A DNA stretch of 64,000 nt from Tenrec ecaudatus (GCF_050624435.1 NC_134539.1:148281525-148345524), one strand, 5' to 3'; counted from the stretch's first letter, positions 34,795 to 46,917 are shown. The notes: generated by a model from the letters alone, not told the origin. Made by a program: numbers and translations.

Positions 34795-35520
34795 TTTTGT
34801 GTGATGGCCAATTTAAGAGAATAGCATCTGGCTGTGAAGTTTTGTTTCCTGCTTGGAGGGGGGAATTGCCGTAGAAAATGCTGTGATGTTGGACACAGCT
34901 TACAAAGACAGATCTATGGGAAAAACTCAAGTGTACCAGTGTTTTTCTCATTTCAAAAAGTGCCAGAGGTCGTTTGATGACAAACCTCATTCGGGATGTC
35001 CATCAACTTCGCAAACACACAAATGTCGACTGTGAGTGCATTTGGAGTTTGTTCCACCAGGTCTGACTGTTAAGCAAGTTTTCTATTTAGAGGTTCTGAA
35101 AAGATTATGTAACACTGTGGGAACTGGTTTTCACAATGCACCTACTCACACAGGCATCGCAGTGCACCCGTTTTTGGCAAAAAAGAATTGCATGTTCCTC
35201 TAGCCCATGCACTTTACTCACCTGACCTCTCTCCGTGGGACTTCCTTTAATTTATCCCAATGAGAGGGACATGAAAGAACAGAGATCTGACAACATAGAA
35301 GAGGCGAAGAAAAAAACACGAGGGAGGTGCTGTCGGCTGTCCAAACAGATGAGTTTTAAAAATGTTTCCAAGAAAAAAAAATGTTTCCAAGAATGGAATT
35401 GCAGATTTGACAACTGAATTAATTATAATGGAGATACTTTGAAGATGATAGGATTGTTTTGTAAAAATATTTAATACAGAGCTTTGGAAAAGTATCCATA
35501 TATCACCAAACTCTTTCAGT
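34795..35520 (+). pseudogene. mariner transposase remnant, internally deleted
   Basis: The plus-strand translation shows the N-terminal helix-turn-helix region (MGKTQVYQCF, KPHSGCPSTS; 34910-35015). The central part is deleted up to FVPPGLTVKQVFYLEVLKRL (35049-35110). The NAPTHT segment (about 35136) has lost the catalytic Asp before it, and the C-terminal end carries yfEDDR-like residues near 35437. Stops and frameshifts are frequent. A dead Tc1/mariner element. Terminal inverted repeats were not identified. Confidence 0.75.
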
Positions 35521-35540
35521 TAGTATTGTGTAGTAAATAT

Positions 35541-35608
35541 GTGGAGAGAAATAATAGAGAATGAGAGAGATAGATAGATAGAGAGAGAGAGAAAGAGAAA
35601 GAGAGAGA
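35541..35608. repeat. GA/GATA-rich simple repeat
   Basis: Purine-rich tract of gaga, gata and gaaa units. Confidence 0.85.
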
Positions 35609-35767
35609 ATATAGGCTCAGAGGATGAACTGGGAAAATATTTAAATTATCACACATAGTGGGTTAAGCACCAGTATGAAGTTGCTCTCTCATATTTATTT
35701 TGCCACCATATCATCAATTTTTATCTTGAGAGACCAGACCATAAATGACAATGCTATTTTGACATAC

Positions 35768-35950
35768 AAAGAATGGTGCAATGCTTAAGCACTTGACTGC
35801 TACCCGAAAGACTGGCTATTCAAGCTCAGCCAAATGTTCCATGGGAGAAACGTAGCAGCTTGTTCTGGAAAGATTCTAACCTGGGCCATCATATAGGACA
35901 GTTCTAACCCGCTATATGGGATTGCTATACAAGTTTCAATAGACCCATTG
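35768..35950 (+). mobile_element. Afrotherian SINE, diverged
   Basis: From aagaatggtgcaatgcttaagc through catgggagaaacgtagc and tataggacagttctaaccc to the tail near 35945. Confidence 0.75.
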
Positions 35951-36009
35951 GTTACCTGCCAGAGTGGCGGTTTACAGATGGTGCAAGGATCAGTGTAAGA
36001 ATCTAAACT

Positions 36010-36350
36010 ACAACCTCTGTAGTCATTGGCCCCAAATGGTCAGGCCAGTCAATGATTACCAACTTCCCCAATGTTTGCCCTTGTCTTCAACTCAGGACCA
36101 ACCAGAGAAAGTAAAACATGCCCTCCAACCCAATCAAATAGGATGTATTTAGTCTGCTTTCATTTCCCCCATGCCAACCCAAGCCCTCTGAAGCCTTCCC
36201 CTTTTTCCACTATTAAACTTTCCCATTCTTCTGCCTCCTTCTGAGTCTCTGCCAAATACAATTGATGTTGGCTGACCCTTTTGCTACAGCAAGCTCTGAA
36301 TAAATAACTTCTGCTTGTTCTCATTTGGGCTGCCCTTGTTTATTTCCACA
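36010..36350 (+). mobile_element. ERV-type LTR (tentative)
   Basis: Resembles the U3/R/U5 part of a gammaretrovirus-like LTR: ctaccaacttcccc, C-rich cccaagccctctgaagcc, then gttggctgacccttttgc, acagcaagctctgaataaataac with the polyadenylation signal, and gggctgcccttg near the 3' end. The 5' boundary and target duplication are not established, and no viral gene is present. Confidence 0.5.
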
Positions 36351-36540
36351 ATCTTTATTATGATCTCTATATAGAAATCTTTAAATGTCAAGATGAGCCA
36401 TGCCTGTAGCTTAGAAAATCATTTAGGGCCCCAGGATACCAAAAGTGGTGCCAACTACATTGAATGCCAGAAACAGTATTGGAACTGGTTCAAGCTTGGG
36501 TCAAGATTCCTTTGACCTACCTCAAATAAGAGATACTCTG
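36351..36540. other. No recognised feature
   Basis: Nothing identified. Confidence 0.4.
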
Positions 36541-36728
36541 TCATTGGTGTTGTGAGTGCTGTTGGGAGTAGTAGAGTTGATCCCCATGCCTAGTGGCCCT
36601 GTGTGACAGAGGAGAATGGTCTGCTTGTGTTTTCTTGGCTGTGCCCTTTCTGGGGCTGGATGGCCTGGCCTTTCTACTGCAGAGCAGCTGGAGAGGTTTG
36701 AACCACTGATCTTTTGGTTCCAACACAA
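36541..36728 (-). mobile_element. SINE, diverged
   Basis: Minus copy, tail-proximal gtgttgtgagtgctg to head-proximal gaggtttgaaccactgatc. Beginning of a dense SINE cluster. Confidence 0.6.
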
Positions 36729-36737
36729 AACTCCCTG

Positions 36738-36850
36738 ACTTCAAGTCAATTCCAACTCATACCGACCCTCTCTAGTGTTCCTCGGGCTGTGAATCTTTAT
36801 GGAAGCAGATAGACCGGTTTATCAGCCCAAGGCTTACTCAACCGTAACAG
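36738..36850 (-). mobile_element. SINE fragment
   Basis: Minus: cttcaagtcaattccaactcataccgaccc through gaatctttatggaagcagatagac. The head is missing, replaced by a T-run (36851-36864). Confidence 0.75.
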
Positions 36851-36967
36851 CTTTTTTTTTTTTTTAAGAAAGGAGTTTTAATTGGATTTGGATTTGAGAA
36901 AATCACCTCTTCTTCATTAAAAAAAAATCTACCATAGTAGGAAGGGAACATATTTATAGTTGGAAGG

Positions 36968-36994
<27 letters not shown>
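36968..36994. repeat. (AT)n microsatellite
   Basis: About 13 uninterrupted AT units. Confidence 0.97.
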
Positions 36995-36998
<4 letters not shown>

Positions 36999-37062
36999 AT
37001 GTGATCCACCTTTTGGTCGCCCACAGTGGAATCTTATGCTACCGGGATTCCTTGGCATTTGC

Positions 37063-37300
37063 ATTGTTATTGTTGTGTGTTGTTGAGCAGGTTCTGGCTC
37101 ATAGCAACTCTTTGAAAGCTAAAGCCAACTGCCCCTAGGTCAATTGTAACAATAAAAAGTAGAATTGCTCCTTAAAGTTCCCTTGGCTGTAAATTTTTAC
37201 AGGAGCATAAAACCTCATTTTTTTTGCCCATTGACTGGGGTTGAACCACTGACTGGGTCGTTAGCAACTCAGTCCTTGACCCACTTCACCACAGGAGTTC
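37063..37300 (-). mobile_element. SINE with 3' insertion
   Basis: Minus copy beginning gttgtgtgttgttgagcagg and ending ttcaccacaggagttc. It is longer than the usual about 200 bp because of extra sequence near 37110-37150. Confidence 0.75.
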
Positions 37301-37326
37301 TTTAAAGCCCTAAGACACCCCCCCCC

Positions 37327-37506
37327 CAAATAATACCCAACATCCTGAGTCAAATATGATTCATAGCAGTCCTGAAGAAAGGTGTACACCTGTCCTCTGG
37401 GTATCCACAGCTGTGACTCTTTCTCCTGTAGAGTGGGGGGTGGCTCCGACTGATCACTTTGCATTTAGCAGCCCAACACATAACCACTATGCCACCAGGA
37501 CTCCTC
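37327..37506 (-). mobile_element. Afrotherian SINE
   Basis: Minus copy ending in cataaccactatgccaccaggactcc. A C-run at 37318-37326 borders it. Confidence 0.82.
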
Positions 37507-37696
37507 TGAAGTCCTACTAGGTGGTACATAGCCAATAAACAATAGCTGTTGTATTAGTGTGTCAAAGAAGATCTTTATATTTCCACATGAACAATCCTTT
37601 GTACATCTGAGGTGGCATTCCTACACAACATCCAGCAGTAAGACTGGAGGCTTTTGGGAGACTAGTGAGTTTTTCATATTTTACTTGGTGTCAGAT
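37507..37696. other. No recognised feature
   Basis: Unique spacer between SINEs. Confidence 0.4.
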
Positions 37697-37880
37697 AAGT
37701 CCTAGTGGCACTGCCAAATAAGCATTGGGCTGGGGGACCACAAGATTAGTGGTTCAAATCCACCAGACACTCCACAGGAGAAAACTGAGGTTGTTTGCTC
37801 CCATAAAGGTTTACAAAGCCTTAGAAACCCAGATAGGGGGTTGCTATGTATTAGAATGATTTTTTGTTTGCTTATTTTGT
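37697..37880 (+). mobile_element. Afrotherian SINE
   Basis: Plus: aagtcctagtggcactgcc head, agtggttcaaatccacc B-box region, cactccacaggagaaaactg, and a shortened tail. Confidence 0.85.
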
Positions 37881-37895
37881 TTTCTCATGTAAGCA

Positions 37896-38100
37896 GGGGC
37901 CCTGGTGACACAAGAAAGAAGCACTTGGCTGCTCACCAAAAGGTTGGTGGTGTGCGCCGACTCAGAAACTTTTCAGGAGATAGACCTGGCGCTCTGCTTC
38001 AGTAAAAGTTCCAAGTATGACCATGCTAGGGGCCGACTCTACTCTCTCACATGGGGCCCTTATGAATTGACATAGAATGGATGGCAAATTCTGGCAACAA
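37896..38100 (+). mobile_element. SINE, older subfamily
   Basis: Plus: ggggccctggtgacacaag, gctctgcttcagtaaaag middle and gcccttatgaattgacatag tail. Confidence 0.82.
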
Positions 38101-38199
38101 GATTGGATAGACGTTTGTAAAAGCATGGGCATTGTGTGGCCTAGAAAATGACAGCAATAACCTTGATCCTTCTGGTGATACTAATCTATTCTGGAACTC

Positions 38200-38390
38200 A
38201 AAACCCAAACTCAAGCCCATTGCTGTAAAGTAGATTCTGATTCACAGCAACCCCATAGAACCAAGTAAAATCACTGTTATAAGCTTCCTAAGGTTTCCAT
38301 CTTTATGGAACCATTTGTCTCTCAGAGATCTGCTGTGGACTTACAGTTCACACCTGAGCACTCAACCTCTGTACCACCAGGATGCCTTTC
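38200..38390 (-). mobile_element. Afrotherian SINE
   Basis: Minus: acccaaactcaagcccattgc tail, tcacagcaaccccatagaac, and head end taccaccaggatgcc. Confidence 0.85.
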
Positions 38391-38394
38391 TGTA

Positions 38395-39620
38395 AGTCGA
38401 AGACTCTTAGACTTGAGATAGTTTTGTGTGAGGCAATCAGAGATGTGCTTTGAACTGGACACTCTAAGAGCTTCTCCTGGTTGAGCAAGTTGCAGACAAT
38501 AGCTTGGTTAAGGATTCAGAAGCTAAATGGACTCTCTGAAATGCCGGTAATTTCGCACATTTAAAATATGAAATTTAAGAGTCCCAGAAAAGGGAGAAGG
38601 TCGCATATTCTCAGATAGCTTACTGGCCATGACTCCCTTTGGTAGCCTCTTACATTTAGAGAGATGATTTGATTGGGCGGAATGCTCCTTTTATAGGAAT
38701 GACGTATGAGAACTGAATTTCTGAATAAAACAAAGGAAATAGCTCCCTTTATGTGCATGTCTCTTAAGAGGATCACAGATCGAGTTGGCCTTCCCATTCC
38801 AAACAAGATATGTCCTTCCTGGAGCTTAGTTCCTGGACCCAAGTGTGGTGTTCCTTACAAAAGACAGCCTCCACGGCTTCTCCTTTCTACTCCGGTGTTC
38901 TCCGGATGGCAAGGCTCTTTCTCAGGGCTGTCGCTAGCACACAATTTAGGGACAAATGTTTTGTGGTGTTTTTCAATGTTCTTATCCCACAGGCTATGTA
39001 AGAGTCAAGCAGGAACCCAAGAATGGAATAAGTCACCGTGTTGAAATTCCAAAATCAAAAACTGTTTGATTGGTTCCGTGTCCTTGATTAGAAATGAGGG
39101 GACTGGGTGGTGATGGGGAAGAGGGAACACCTGGAGAGGTTTCCGACATGCACGTATTCTAATGGATTCTAGAAGAACTTACTAAGACAGCACTCGCAGT
39201 GCAGCCTCGCGTGACATGGACTTTCCGTTTCCCCGTGGTGACTATTTGAAGTGTTTTCCATTCCCTTTGCATCTCAAGTTGCTCTCTTTGTCCCCCCTGT
39301 CTACCAACCCCCCCTCGAGTTCATGGAAAAATACAACCATAACCTTCTTGCCACCAAGCCTCTAGGCGTGACTACAGCTAGAACATGCCTGCTCTTTCCT
39401 CCTGGAACTTGTCCTTGACTCATGTGTCTTCTATTTCTCTGGCTCCTTCCTTTCCATTATTTCCTCTGATGGATATCTGATAATGGTAGACGCTGGTGCC
39501 CAAGTATCTCTTGCATTGGATCACTTTGCTTTACTCCACTTGCTTATGCAATGACTTCCTTATTGCCCTCTTTGCTTCGAATCTGGCAATCCTTTCTCAC
39601 TATCACAATCAGCATCTCAC
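38395..39620. other. No recognised feature
   Basis: About 1.2 kb of unique-looking sequence. Overlapping ORFs on both strands at 38561-39044 (63-112 codons) lack recognisable domains. Confidence 0.4.
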
Positions 39621-39621
39621 C

Positions 39622-39827
39622 AATCACAAACTCACTGCTATTCAGTAGATTATGACTTATGGCACCCTTGTAGGATAGGGCCGACCTGCCCCGGTGGATT
39701 TACAAGACTGTAACTCTTTATGGGAGTAGGAAACCCCATCTTTCTCCCATGGAACTGCTAATGGTTTTGAACCTCTGGTCTTGTGGTTCGTAGCCCAATT
39801 TGTAATCACTGCGCCATCGGGGTTCCT
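39622..39827 (-). mobile_element. Afrotherian SINE
   Basis: Minus, well preserved: acaaactcactgctattcag, tgtaactctttatgggagtagg, and head end actgcgccatcggggttcc. Confidence 0.92.
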
Positions 39828-39904
39828 TTACCACATACTGAAGTTAAAACCTGCTTCTGAGATTGTGTCACTTTCTTAATTAAAATTCCTTATTGGGTCC
39901 TGAG

Positions 39905-40125
39905 AGTAGTTACCAGGAGGGACCAGTCCCTGCGGAAGGTTATCATGCTTGGTCAAGCCGAGGGCCAGTGTTGAAGAAGGCTATCAGTTAGATGGATTGA
40001 CGCAGTGGATACAGGAATGAGCTCAAGCGTGGCAAGGATTGTGACGCAGGTACAAGACCAGGCGGTGTTCCCTTCTGGAGCACACAGGGTCACCGTGAGT
40101 CAGAAATGAAGGAATCTGACCCAAA
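39905..40125 (+). mobile_element. RTE-clade LINE 3' end
   Basis: Plus: aggagggaccagtccctgcgg, atggattgacgcagtggatac, aagaccaggcggtgttcc and gggtcaccgtgagtcag. Confidence 0.82.
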
Positions 40126-40129
40126 CAGA

Positions 40130-41978
40130 ATAGTTCAAATGCCTTCCCCTGAGTTATCAGATACTGCTCACCATTCTAGTGTCTCTTACTGCTCCCATCA
40201 TAGACTCCATGATCCAGTTTAAAAACATTTGCATTCCCCAACCCCCCTGCTGATTCTCCTTCTGCCTGCAAGACTTAATTGTGATATCACATCTTCCGGG
40301 AGAGATGTCATTGAACTCCCACAGTGAAGTTCTTTTCCTGGATGAGGTGAAGCCACACTGAGGAGCTCCCATGTCATAGTGTCCACCTATGGGCCACGAC
40401 ACTGTGCTTCTTAAAGTCCTAATGGGATACTTTAGCTGGATGGGATACATAGTAGGACTGCTGTTCCAGCAAGGTCAGTCCTCACTCTCTTCAAAGGACG
40501 GCTGCGATTATCATCAGGCTGCTAGAGGCAGCCCCTTTTAGAAGCCCCGAAGAAAAGATGTTGAGCAAGAGGCTGATTGCCTTAGGTGTAGGATCACATA
40601 GTTAGATAGGGTGTGTGTTTGCATAGAAAGCTCTTCACTAGATAACAACAGAGCACCCGCAGGTAAGAAGGCAGGCTGGGAGAAGTTGTTTAAATCCTAG
40701 ATCTGCTGTCTGTCAGAGGAAAATCCAGCTTCCGGGACAATAGAACGTTTAAAAGCAATTTCTAAGATGTGCATAGATCCTTGTTATCGAATAAATCCAC
40801 AATGAATTCATCGAAGGACAGAGATGAAGATGGACAAGGAGGAAGGACAGCTATTTTCTCTGCCTTCTTGTTTTCTGTAAGCGACCATGGCAAGACTGTC
40901 TTCTATGGGTAGGCATGGGAACGAGTTAAAGAAAGTGCTCATTCACCAGAGTGAAGGCGAGATCCCAGTGGCCTTTGTCCGTGGCAAATGTGTCCGGAAA
41001 GGCAAAGAGAGGCGAGATTCTCCTTCGGGTTGTCTGATCTCCATGGCGGTAGGTGCTGCCAGCTTCTGAGCGAGAGGAAACTCAGAGGTAACGAGAAAAG
41101 AATCCGGAGCTATTTCTCTGAAGTGCTCTGGCAAGATGGAAAGAGGAAGAAGAAGCTTGGATAGAAACCTCATTCTGTAATCAAGGTAAGAATATTTAGC
41201 AGATGACAAAGGGGATCCAAGCCTGAACTCATTGCTTGCTTGCTTAAGTGCTGTTTCTCTTCCAGATGTACCTACCGGTACTCAAGGGCACCTTGCTGGT
41301 GTTTTCTCTGGCTTGGGAGTCGTGCTTTATTGCTGTACTTTCTATGGCTGGGAATTGTGTTTGTTTCTCTCTGGCCGAATCTCTGGGGAGTGCTGAGACC
41401 AAGCAGATTAAGCATGTGATAGCCATTTATAGATTCGTTTTGGGAAGTACCATGCAGAGAAAGTGCCGAAGAGGGGGTGACTTAGCCAGCTGGCATTACT
41501 TATTGACATGGCACAACGAGAAGAGCCTGGTGCATCTTTTATTTCCTGTCGAAAGAGCCATTTACGAAGCTGTCTTGTGTCACCTTTCCCTGGTGACAAA
41601 CTGATAGCAAATTACTGCCCGCCGTGGACCGGAAACCACGTGCGATGAAAACAGATGGCAATCGATTTGGAATTTATTTTGCAAAAACCATAGGCATAAA
41701 AACTGCTCTGGGGAGAATCAATCATGAGCCATCTTCCAGAGCATTGATAGCTGATTAGGCAGAGAAACACTGGGCTTTCTATATTTTAATGGTTTTCTTC
41801 ATTGTCTTCTTTCGATTTGCGCTCTAAGACTAATAATACCTGATGTGTGCCAGGCCTCCAGGATTGTCAGTCACTAGTCGTCATGGCAGAGCTTGAGAAG
41901 CCCACTTATCAAAGTGAAACTTTCAGGACTGGATAGACGTCGAGTCAGTCAGGTCTCTGACCACAGCTCTGTCGTATT
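40130..41978. other. Repeat-free stretch
   Basis: About 1.85 kb with no transposon I recognise. ORFs at 41248-41604 (118 codons, plus) and nearby lack domain features. Candidate for unique or regulatory DNA. Confidence 0.4.
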
Positions 41979-42141
41979 GGGGCCCTGGTAGCGCTGTGGT
42001 TAAAGCCTTTGGCTGCTACCCAAGGGTCCGGCCGTTTATGGGAGAAAGGTGTGATGGGCTGCAGACAATCTTGGCAGCCCTCGGGGTCATTCTTCTCTGT
42101 CATGTAGGATCTCTGCGGTGGAATCCACTCAGCAGCAGCAC
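41979..42141 (+). mobile_element. Afrotherian SINE, internally shortened
   Basis: Plus: ggggccctggtagcgctgtgg, gctgctacccaagggtccgg, and tail ctctgcggtggaatccactc. The B-box to stem part is deleted. Confidence 0.85.
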
Positions 42142-42144
42142 TTC

Positions 42145-43740
42145 CCTTTTCTGTTTCCTGTCCTATTTGGAAGCAGGTTTTCTTTCTGAAAATCATTACC
42201 ATCGTATAAATGATCTCTCCAATACCCCCTTGTGCCTTGAAATGCTTCTAGGAGTTGAGAGGGAGTGAGAGATGATATCCCCAGTAATTATCAATATCCC
42301 CCAGGACAATACCTCCGGGACTTATTTGCAGCGTGGCTTTCCCAAGCCCTTTAACTTCGCTCTGCCTCGTTTTCAAAAGCTGTTAATTTTATCCACCCCT
42401 TGAATATTTGTTCATCTGATTTGCTATCTTACCTGATGCAGACTGAGTCCTAACTTAATGAGCACAGCTAGCCTCAGTTCCACTTTAAAGAAGAAGAAGG
42501 AAATATGGATAGAAAGCAAACCTGAGTAAATTGTCCCGATCTACCCTGGTTTGTTTCCACTACTAGAGTGAGTTAATATCGACACGTAGAATAACATCCC
42601 AAGTGGCTCAGTTCCAAGCAACACACGCTTTATTGCCAGGTTTGAGAAGATGCAAGCCATAACATAAAAGGCAATTTTGTAATAAGGATGGGCGACATTC
42701 TCTTGCCGTCTCAAAGGTGCTTCTGGAAGCTCCGTATGCCCATCCTGACCAGCTCTTGACACAGGTTTTGACCAGCAGTATTCAGCTTTCAGCTTCAGCT
42801 GTGCACATTCCATCCCTGAACCTCACCCCACTGATGAGTCCCATCTGTGCAGACCAACCATGCAGCTGAGGTCAGGGAAGGTAGCTGGGAGGGGCTGACC
42901 TGAGGAGTGAGAGATGAGGGTCAGGGAATATTTTTTTGTATGCATAACAACACAAATAATCCAGTCATTGCACATTTCGGTCTTTTAAACAAGTTCACTT
43001 CCAAATCTTTGGTTTATAATGGCTGTGTCCCATGGCCTCCACCATTGTCACCATGGCTGCTTCTAACCAGGAAGCCCATGCTCTGTTTCGTGTTTTGTCC
43101 ATGTGCGTAAACTTCAGGTGGAATCCACAGACACCAATGAGGTGTGTGCAATTTCACCACACTATCAGATATCACTATCATCATGATCAGTTTTAATGGA
43201 ATGGATGACTCATCTGAATCCATATAGGTAAATGATGGAGATGAGATTTAAACAGAAGTCATTTAGAAACTGATTGATGAAGGTAGGCGTGTTAGGTTGC
43301 CTACATGAGTTGCATACCTATATCTGGAGTGACAGGTCATGGCCAGAATGATTTGGATCCCTCATGGCACTCAGACCCTCTTAGTATCCAGATCCCCATA
43401 GAATCCAGACCATCAAATCCTGAACTTAGTTCCATTCCAAGAGACAATAAACTCAACATCACAGTGAAATTCTGCTACCCAAGGACAACTATTGTTGCCT
43501 GCCTCTGGGAATTTCCCTGGAAGCCATTGTCTTGGATTTTTGTTTAGTGCCTCCCCAAAAATCCCTTCTGGGCTGTAAACAAAATTGTAAAACAAAAACA
43601 AGTACTTTGTATGCTATGATCAAAATCATAGATTAACACCAAAACATGTGACACGGCAGGTCTTTCCCTTCAGCAATACAGGATGGCTCGTGATTATTGG
43701 GAAAATTGACAGAAGGGACATTCGTTTTTGTTTATTTATT
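42145..43740. other. No recognised feature
   Basis: About 1.6 kb of unique-looking sequence with no gene or repeat seen. Confidence 0.4.
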
Positions 43741-43855
43741 TACCGTTTATACTCATTTATAAGCCAGTTTCCAGCACATTTTAATGCAGTTTTTGTGGTA
43801 AAATTAGGTGCCTTGGCTAATACTCAGGTCAGCGTATACTCGAGTATATGCGATA
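43741..43855 (+). mobile_element. TA-flanked MITE, third copy
   Basis: 115 bp from taccgtttatactc to gagtatatgcgata. Core atgcagtttttgtggtaaaa and cttatataagcc-type ends are shared with the 22730 copy. Confidence 0.78.
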
Positions 43856-44209
43856 TTTGGGTTTTTTCCTTTTTTTAAAGAGATGCACACGATCATGCAA
43901 CTCCACAACACTGTTGAATTGTCATGCAAGCCTCATCTAGTGCTTCAGAGTAAATGTTCTTCACTCATTATTGAAAAAGCAACACAACAGATCACCCTTC
44001 GATCTTTGTGGTAAAATAAGACCACCCAGGTTATCTCATTCAATCTCCTAACTAAATTAGAAACTTCTCTATATTCTTCAAGTTGGCCAATCAAATTCTG
44101 TAAATACTTCCAATCTTCACGGGAGCATCCACTGTCAGAGCAACATCTAACCTTGGACACATTGTTTTGTTCCTGGTTATAAAATCAACATCTCTGTAAA
44201 TTCCATGAA
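43856..44209. other. No recognised feature
   Basis: Nothing identified. A 71-codon minus ORF (43945-44160) is probably chance. Confidence 0.4.
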
Positions 44210-44400
44210 CAGCCCTGCTGCTGTAATAGGTGAGCACTCAGCTACTAACAGGAGGGTTGGCAGTTCAGATACACCTAGGGGGTCTGTGGAAGAAAAACCA
44301 GGGGCTCTGCTTCCAACAAGAGTATAGCCAGCGCCCCTGGGGTAGGTCTACCCTGTCGTGTGAAGATGCAATGAGGTGGAATTAACTTGCCGGCATGCCA
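44210..44400 (+). mobile_element. SINE, older subfamily
   Basis: Plus: cagccctgctgctgtaatagg, gctctgcttccaacaagag and aggtctaccctgtcgtgtg. The tail is diverged. Confidence 0.78.
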
Positions 44401-44404
44401 CTAC

Positions 44405-46745
44405 AACATATTCCACGTGGAAACGGTTCCACCCTCTGTAGCTTCCTAGAGGACCCCCTATCTCAACCGCAGGGATATACACAGCACAGCTCTTCATTCA
44501 AAGGTATAAGCTACATGGAGTAGGGATCTTGTTTTTATGATGGCAACACACCTACATCAGAGAGTACATGAATGGAGGAACATAGCTGGTATTCAAAAAA
44601 GGTTTTGAATAATGAGTGGACATCTTCAATAGTTACTTCTCCTTCATTTCTTATTCCCTGAGCAGCTAATCTCCTGCTGCTTAAGAATTAAATAGTATGC
44701 CTCAGAAATCATCTACAATTAAAATTTTATTATTCTCGTTGGAATTCTTTGTGGATGAAAAACTATTTTTGTTGCATCTTTGCCTTCATTTTTCTGGGAA
44801 AGATATATTTTTAACCCCATTGGCTACCCGTTTCTTTCCCAGTGCTCATTTTGGGGTAGCCAACTGAGATATCACAATCAGTTTCCAAAATTCCCTGAAT
44901 GTATTTCTCCAACCCATAAAATGGAGGGCACTTGGTCCCACGTGCAAGTCCTTCCACCCAGAGGTGGGCCTCTGGGTGGGTCCATTCTTGTAACCTCTCA
45001 CTGGCTCTAGAACACATCTCCATGGTCTGAGCCAGCAGCTCCTGCAGCCAAAGATGCTCTACATTTGTGGCTCCATGCCCACGACTGAGTTCCTTCGTAT
45101 GTTTTTAAGCTCAGATCCAAGGACCTAAATTCACCCTCATTCTACTGCTAACAGCATTTTCTCATGTAGTATTCCCCCTCCCTGACCCCAACTTTGACTA
45201 TTTAATTATAGATACATATAAGCTTAACTCTTTCATCCTTCACTGGGGATAGTAATATTAATATTGGGCTCTTAGGGGTATTGAGGGAATTTATCAAAGG
45301 AACACCTGTAAAATGCCCATCTTGTAAAAAACATTTCTTGTGAGGCTAAGGATTTGATCTGACTTGTAGCCCGTCTCAGACTGGAGCCCTGCTCCTGACC
45401 ACTGACTCCAAACGTAGCCTTCTACTTCTTTTGGCCAGAGTTCTTTGACGTCGAGTGTCGCGCTGCCTAAGTATCTGCATGCTGCCGCCTCTCATCTCTC
45501 TAAGCCCCCCCAATCCCACAGCACTGTTTCATTGTCCTTCTTTCCCTTGGCCTCTTCTGGGGTCACACTGAGTAACTGAAGGCCTGTCCTTGATTTATCC
45601 CAATATTCGTGTCATTCAGAAGCTCCATTGGACCGCTGTGAAGCTCCCATTCCAGAGAGACCTTCCTTGGAGCTGTACTGGATTCTAAAATCTCAGACCT
45701 GAGTAGTCTGGGCATTACACGGCACAGTACTCTGCATGAGCCAGATTTTATCCTTAGGAAATACTTATCGTCTTCTCCTCAGGGACGTTCTCCCAGGCAC
45801 TTGGGCGGTCATCTCTGCTCCACAGTCCTATATGTCATCGAGCGGGTAGCTTTGAGAATTTTATTGTCTAACTAGCTCCTTGGGCAGCATTAATAATAAT
45901 CTCCCAGGACAGCAAGACTAAATACACACCACGTCTCCCCTTTAAAATATTAGGAGATCATCTCTTCCAAATGTCACCATCTCCACCTAGATAATATTCG
46001 GCACTCTAATGAGAAGACAAGCTTTCTCCTTGAGAAGTCGCTTTGAAAAGGAGCGTGGGTATGTTTGACTTTGTTTTTCTCAATTTCGCTTTGGACAGTC
46101 ATACAGCTCGGACCTGAGGTGACACTGATTCTCATTCACCACCTGCCAAGCAAGTTCTGTCTTTTGAAATGGAGACTGGTCTGTCATTGATATGAGATTC
46201 CTTTTGTTCAGCAGCTCCACTTGGCCAGCCTCCCCCTTTTCATAGGAAAAACTCAGTCCAGGAGAAGGCAGATTTGACCGGTTTGAGAGTGTACTGGATC
46301 AGGACAAATCAAGTTTCTGTCCACTCTCCTAAACGGGGGCTCTGCTTATTCATGACAACTTTATAAACATCTCAGAGCGTGTGCAAGGAGAGATTGGAAT
46401 GTTGAATCTCTAACTCACCCAGACCAGGATCCAGACGTTCACACACACACCCTCCTTTTCAACACCACGTCTGTATGATTAGGACAAATCCTTCTAGAAG
46501 AGCCAAGCTGCTGGTCGCATAAAGAATTCATGCCCGGACATGCTGTGTACTTTGGATCCATGCCGAAGGAAGCTTGAGCCTTGCAGCCTTCCTCAGGATG
46601 CTCTCTGACATCACTGGCAAGGGATTGTGTTTCCTTTGTGTTAAGGCATTTGGGCTCAGTTCCAAAGGGCATCCAAAGACAACAAGCCTTCCCTGATGTC
46701 AATCCCACACCATGAGGGCAATCTCAAGATTGGAACCATGATTCT
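44405..46745. other. Long repeat-poor stretch
   Basis: About 2.3 kb. The only trace is a MIR-like segment at about 45215-45320 (ggggatagtaatatt). A perfect 11-bp-arm hairpin lies at 44954-44979. No exon recognised. Confidence 0.4.
44954..44979. repeat. Perfect short inverted repeat
   Basis: Arms CCACCCAGAGG (44954-44964) and CCTCTGGGTGG (44969-44979) are exact complements with a 4-nt spacer TGGG. Function unknown. Confidence 0.9.
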
Positions 46746-46746
46746 C

Positions 46747-46917
46747 CGTGAAAACCCGCTGCCATCAAGCTGATTGTGACATAAGGACCCCATATGTGGT
46801 TTTCAAGACTATAAGTCTGCATTGAATCCCACAGCCTTGTCTTTCTCCCAAGGTGCAGCTAGTTTGAACCATCGACCTGGCAGTTAGCACACTAGAGCTT
46901 AGCCGACAGGGTTCCCT
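46747..46917 (-). mobile_element. Afrotherian SINE
   Basis: Minus: acccgctgccatcaagctg tail block through tagtttgaaccatcgacc to agccgacagggttcc. Confidence 0.85.
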
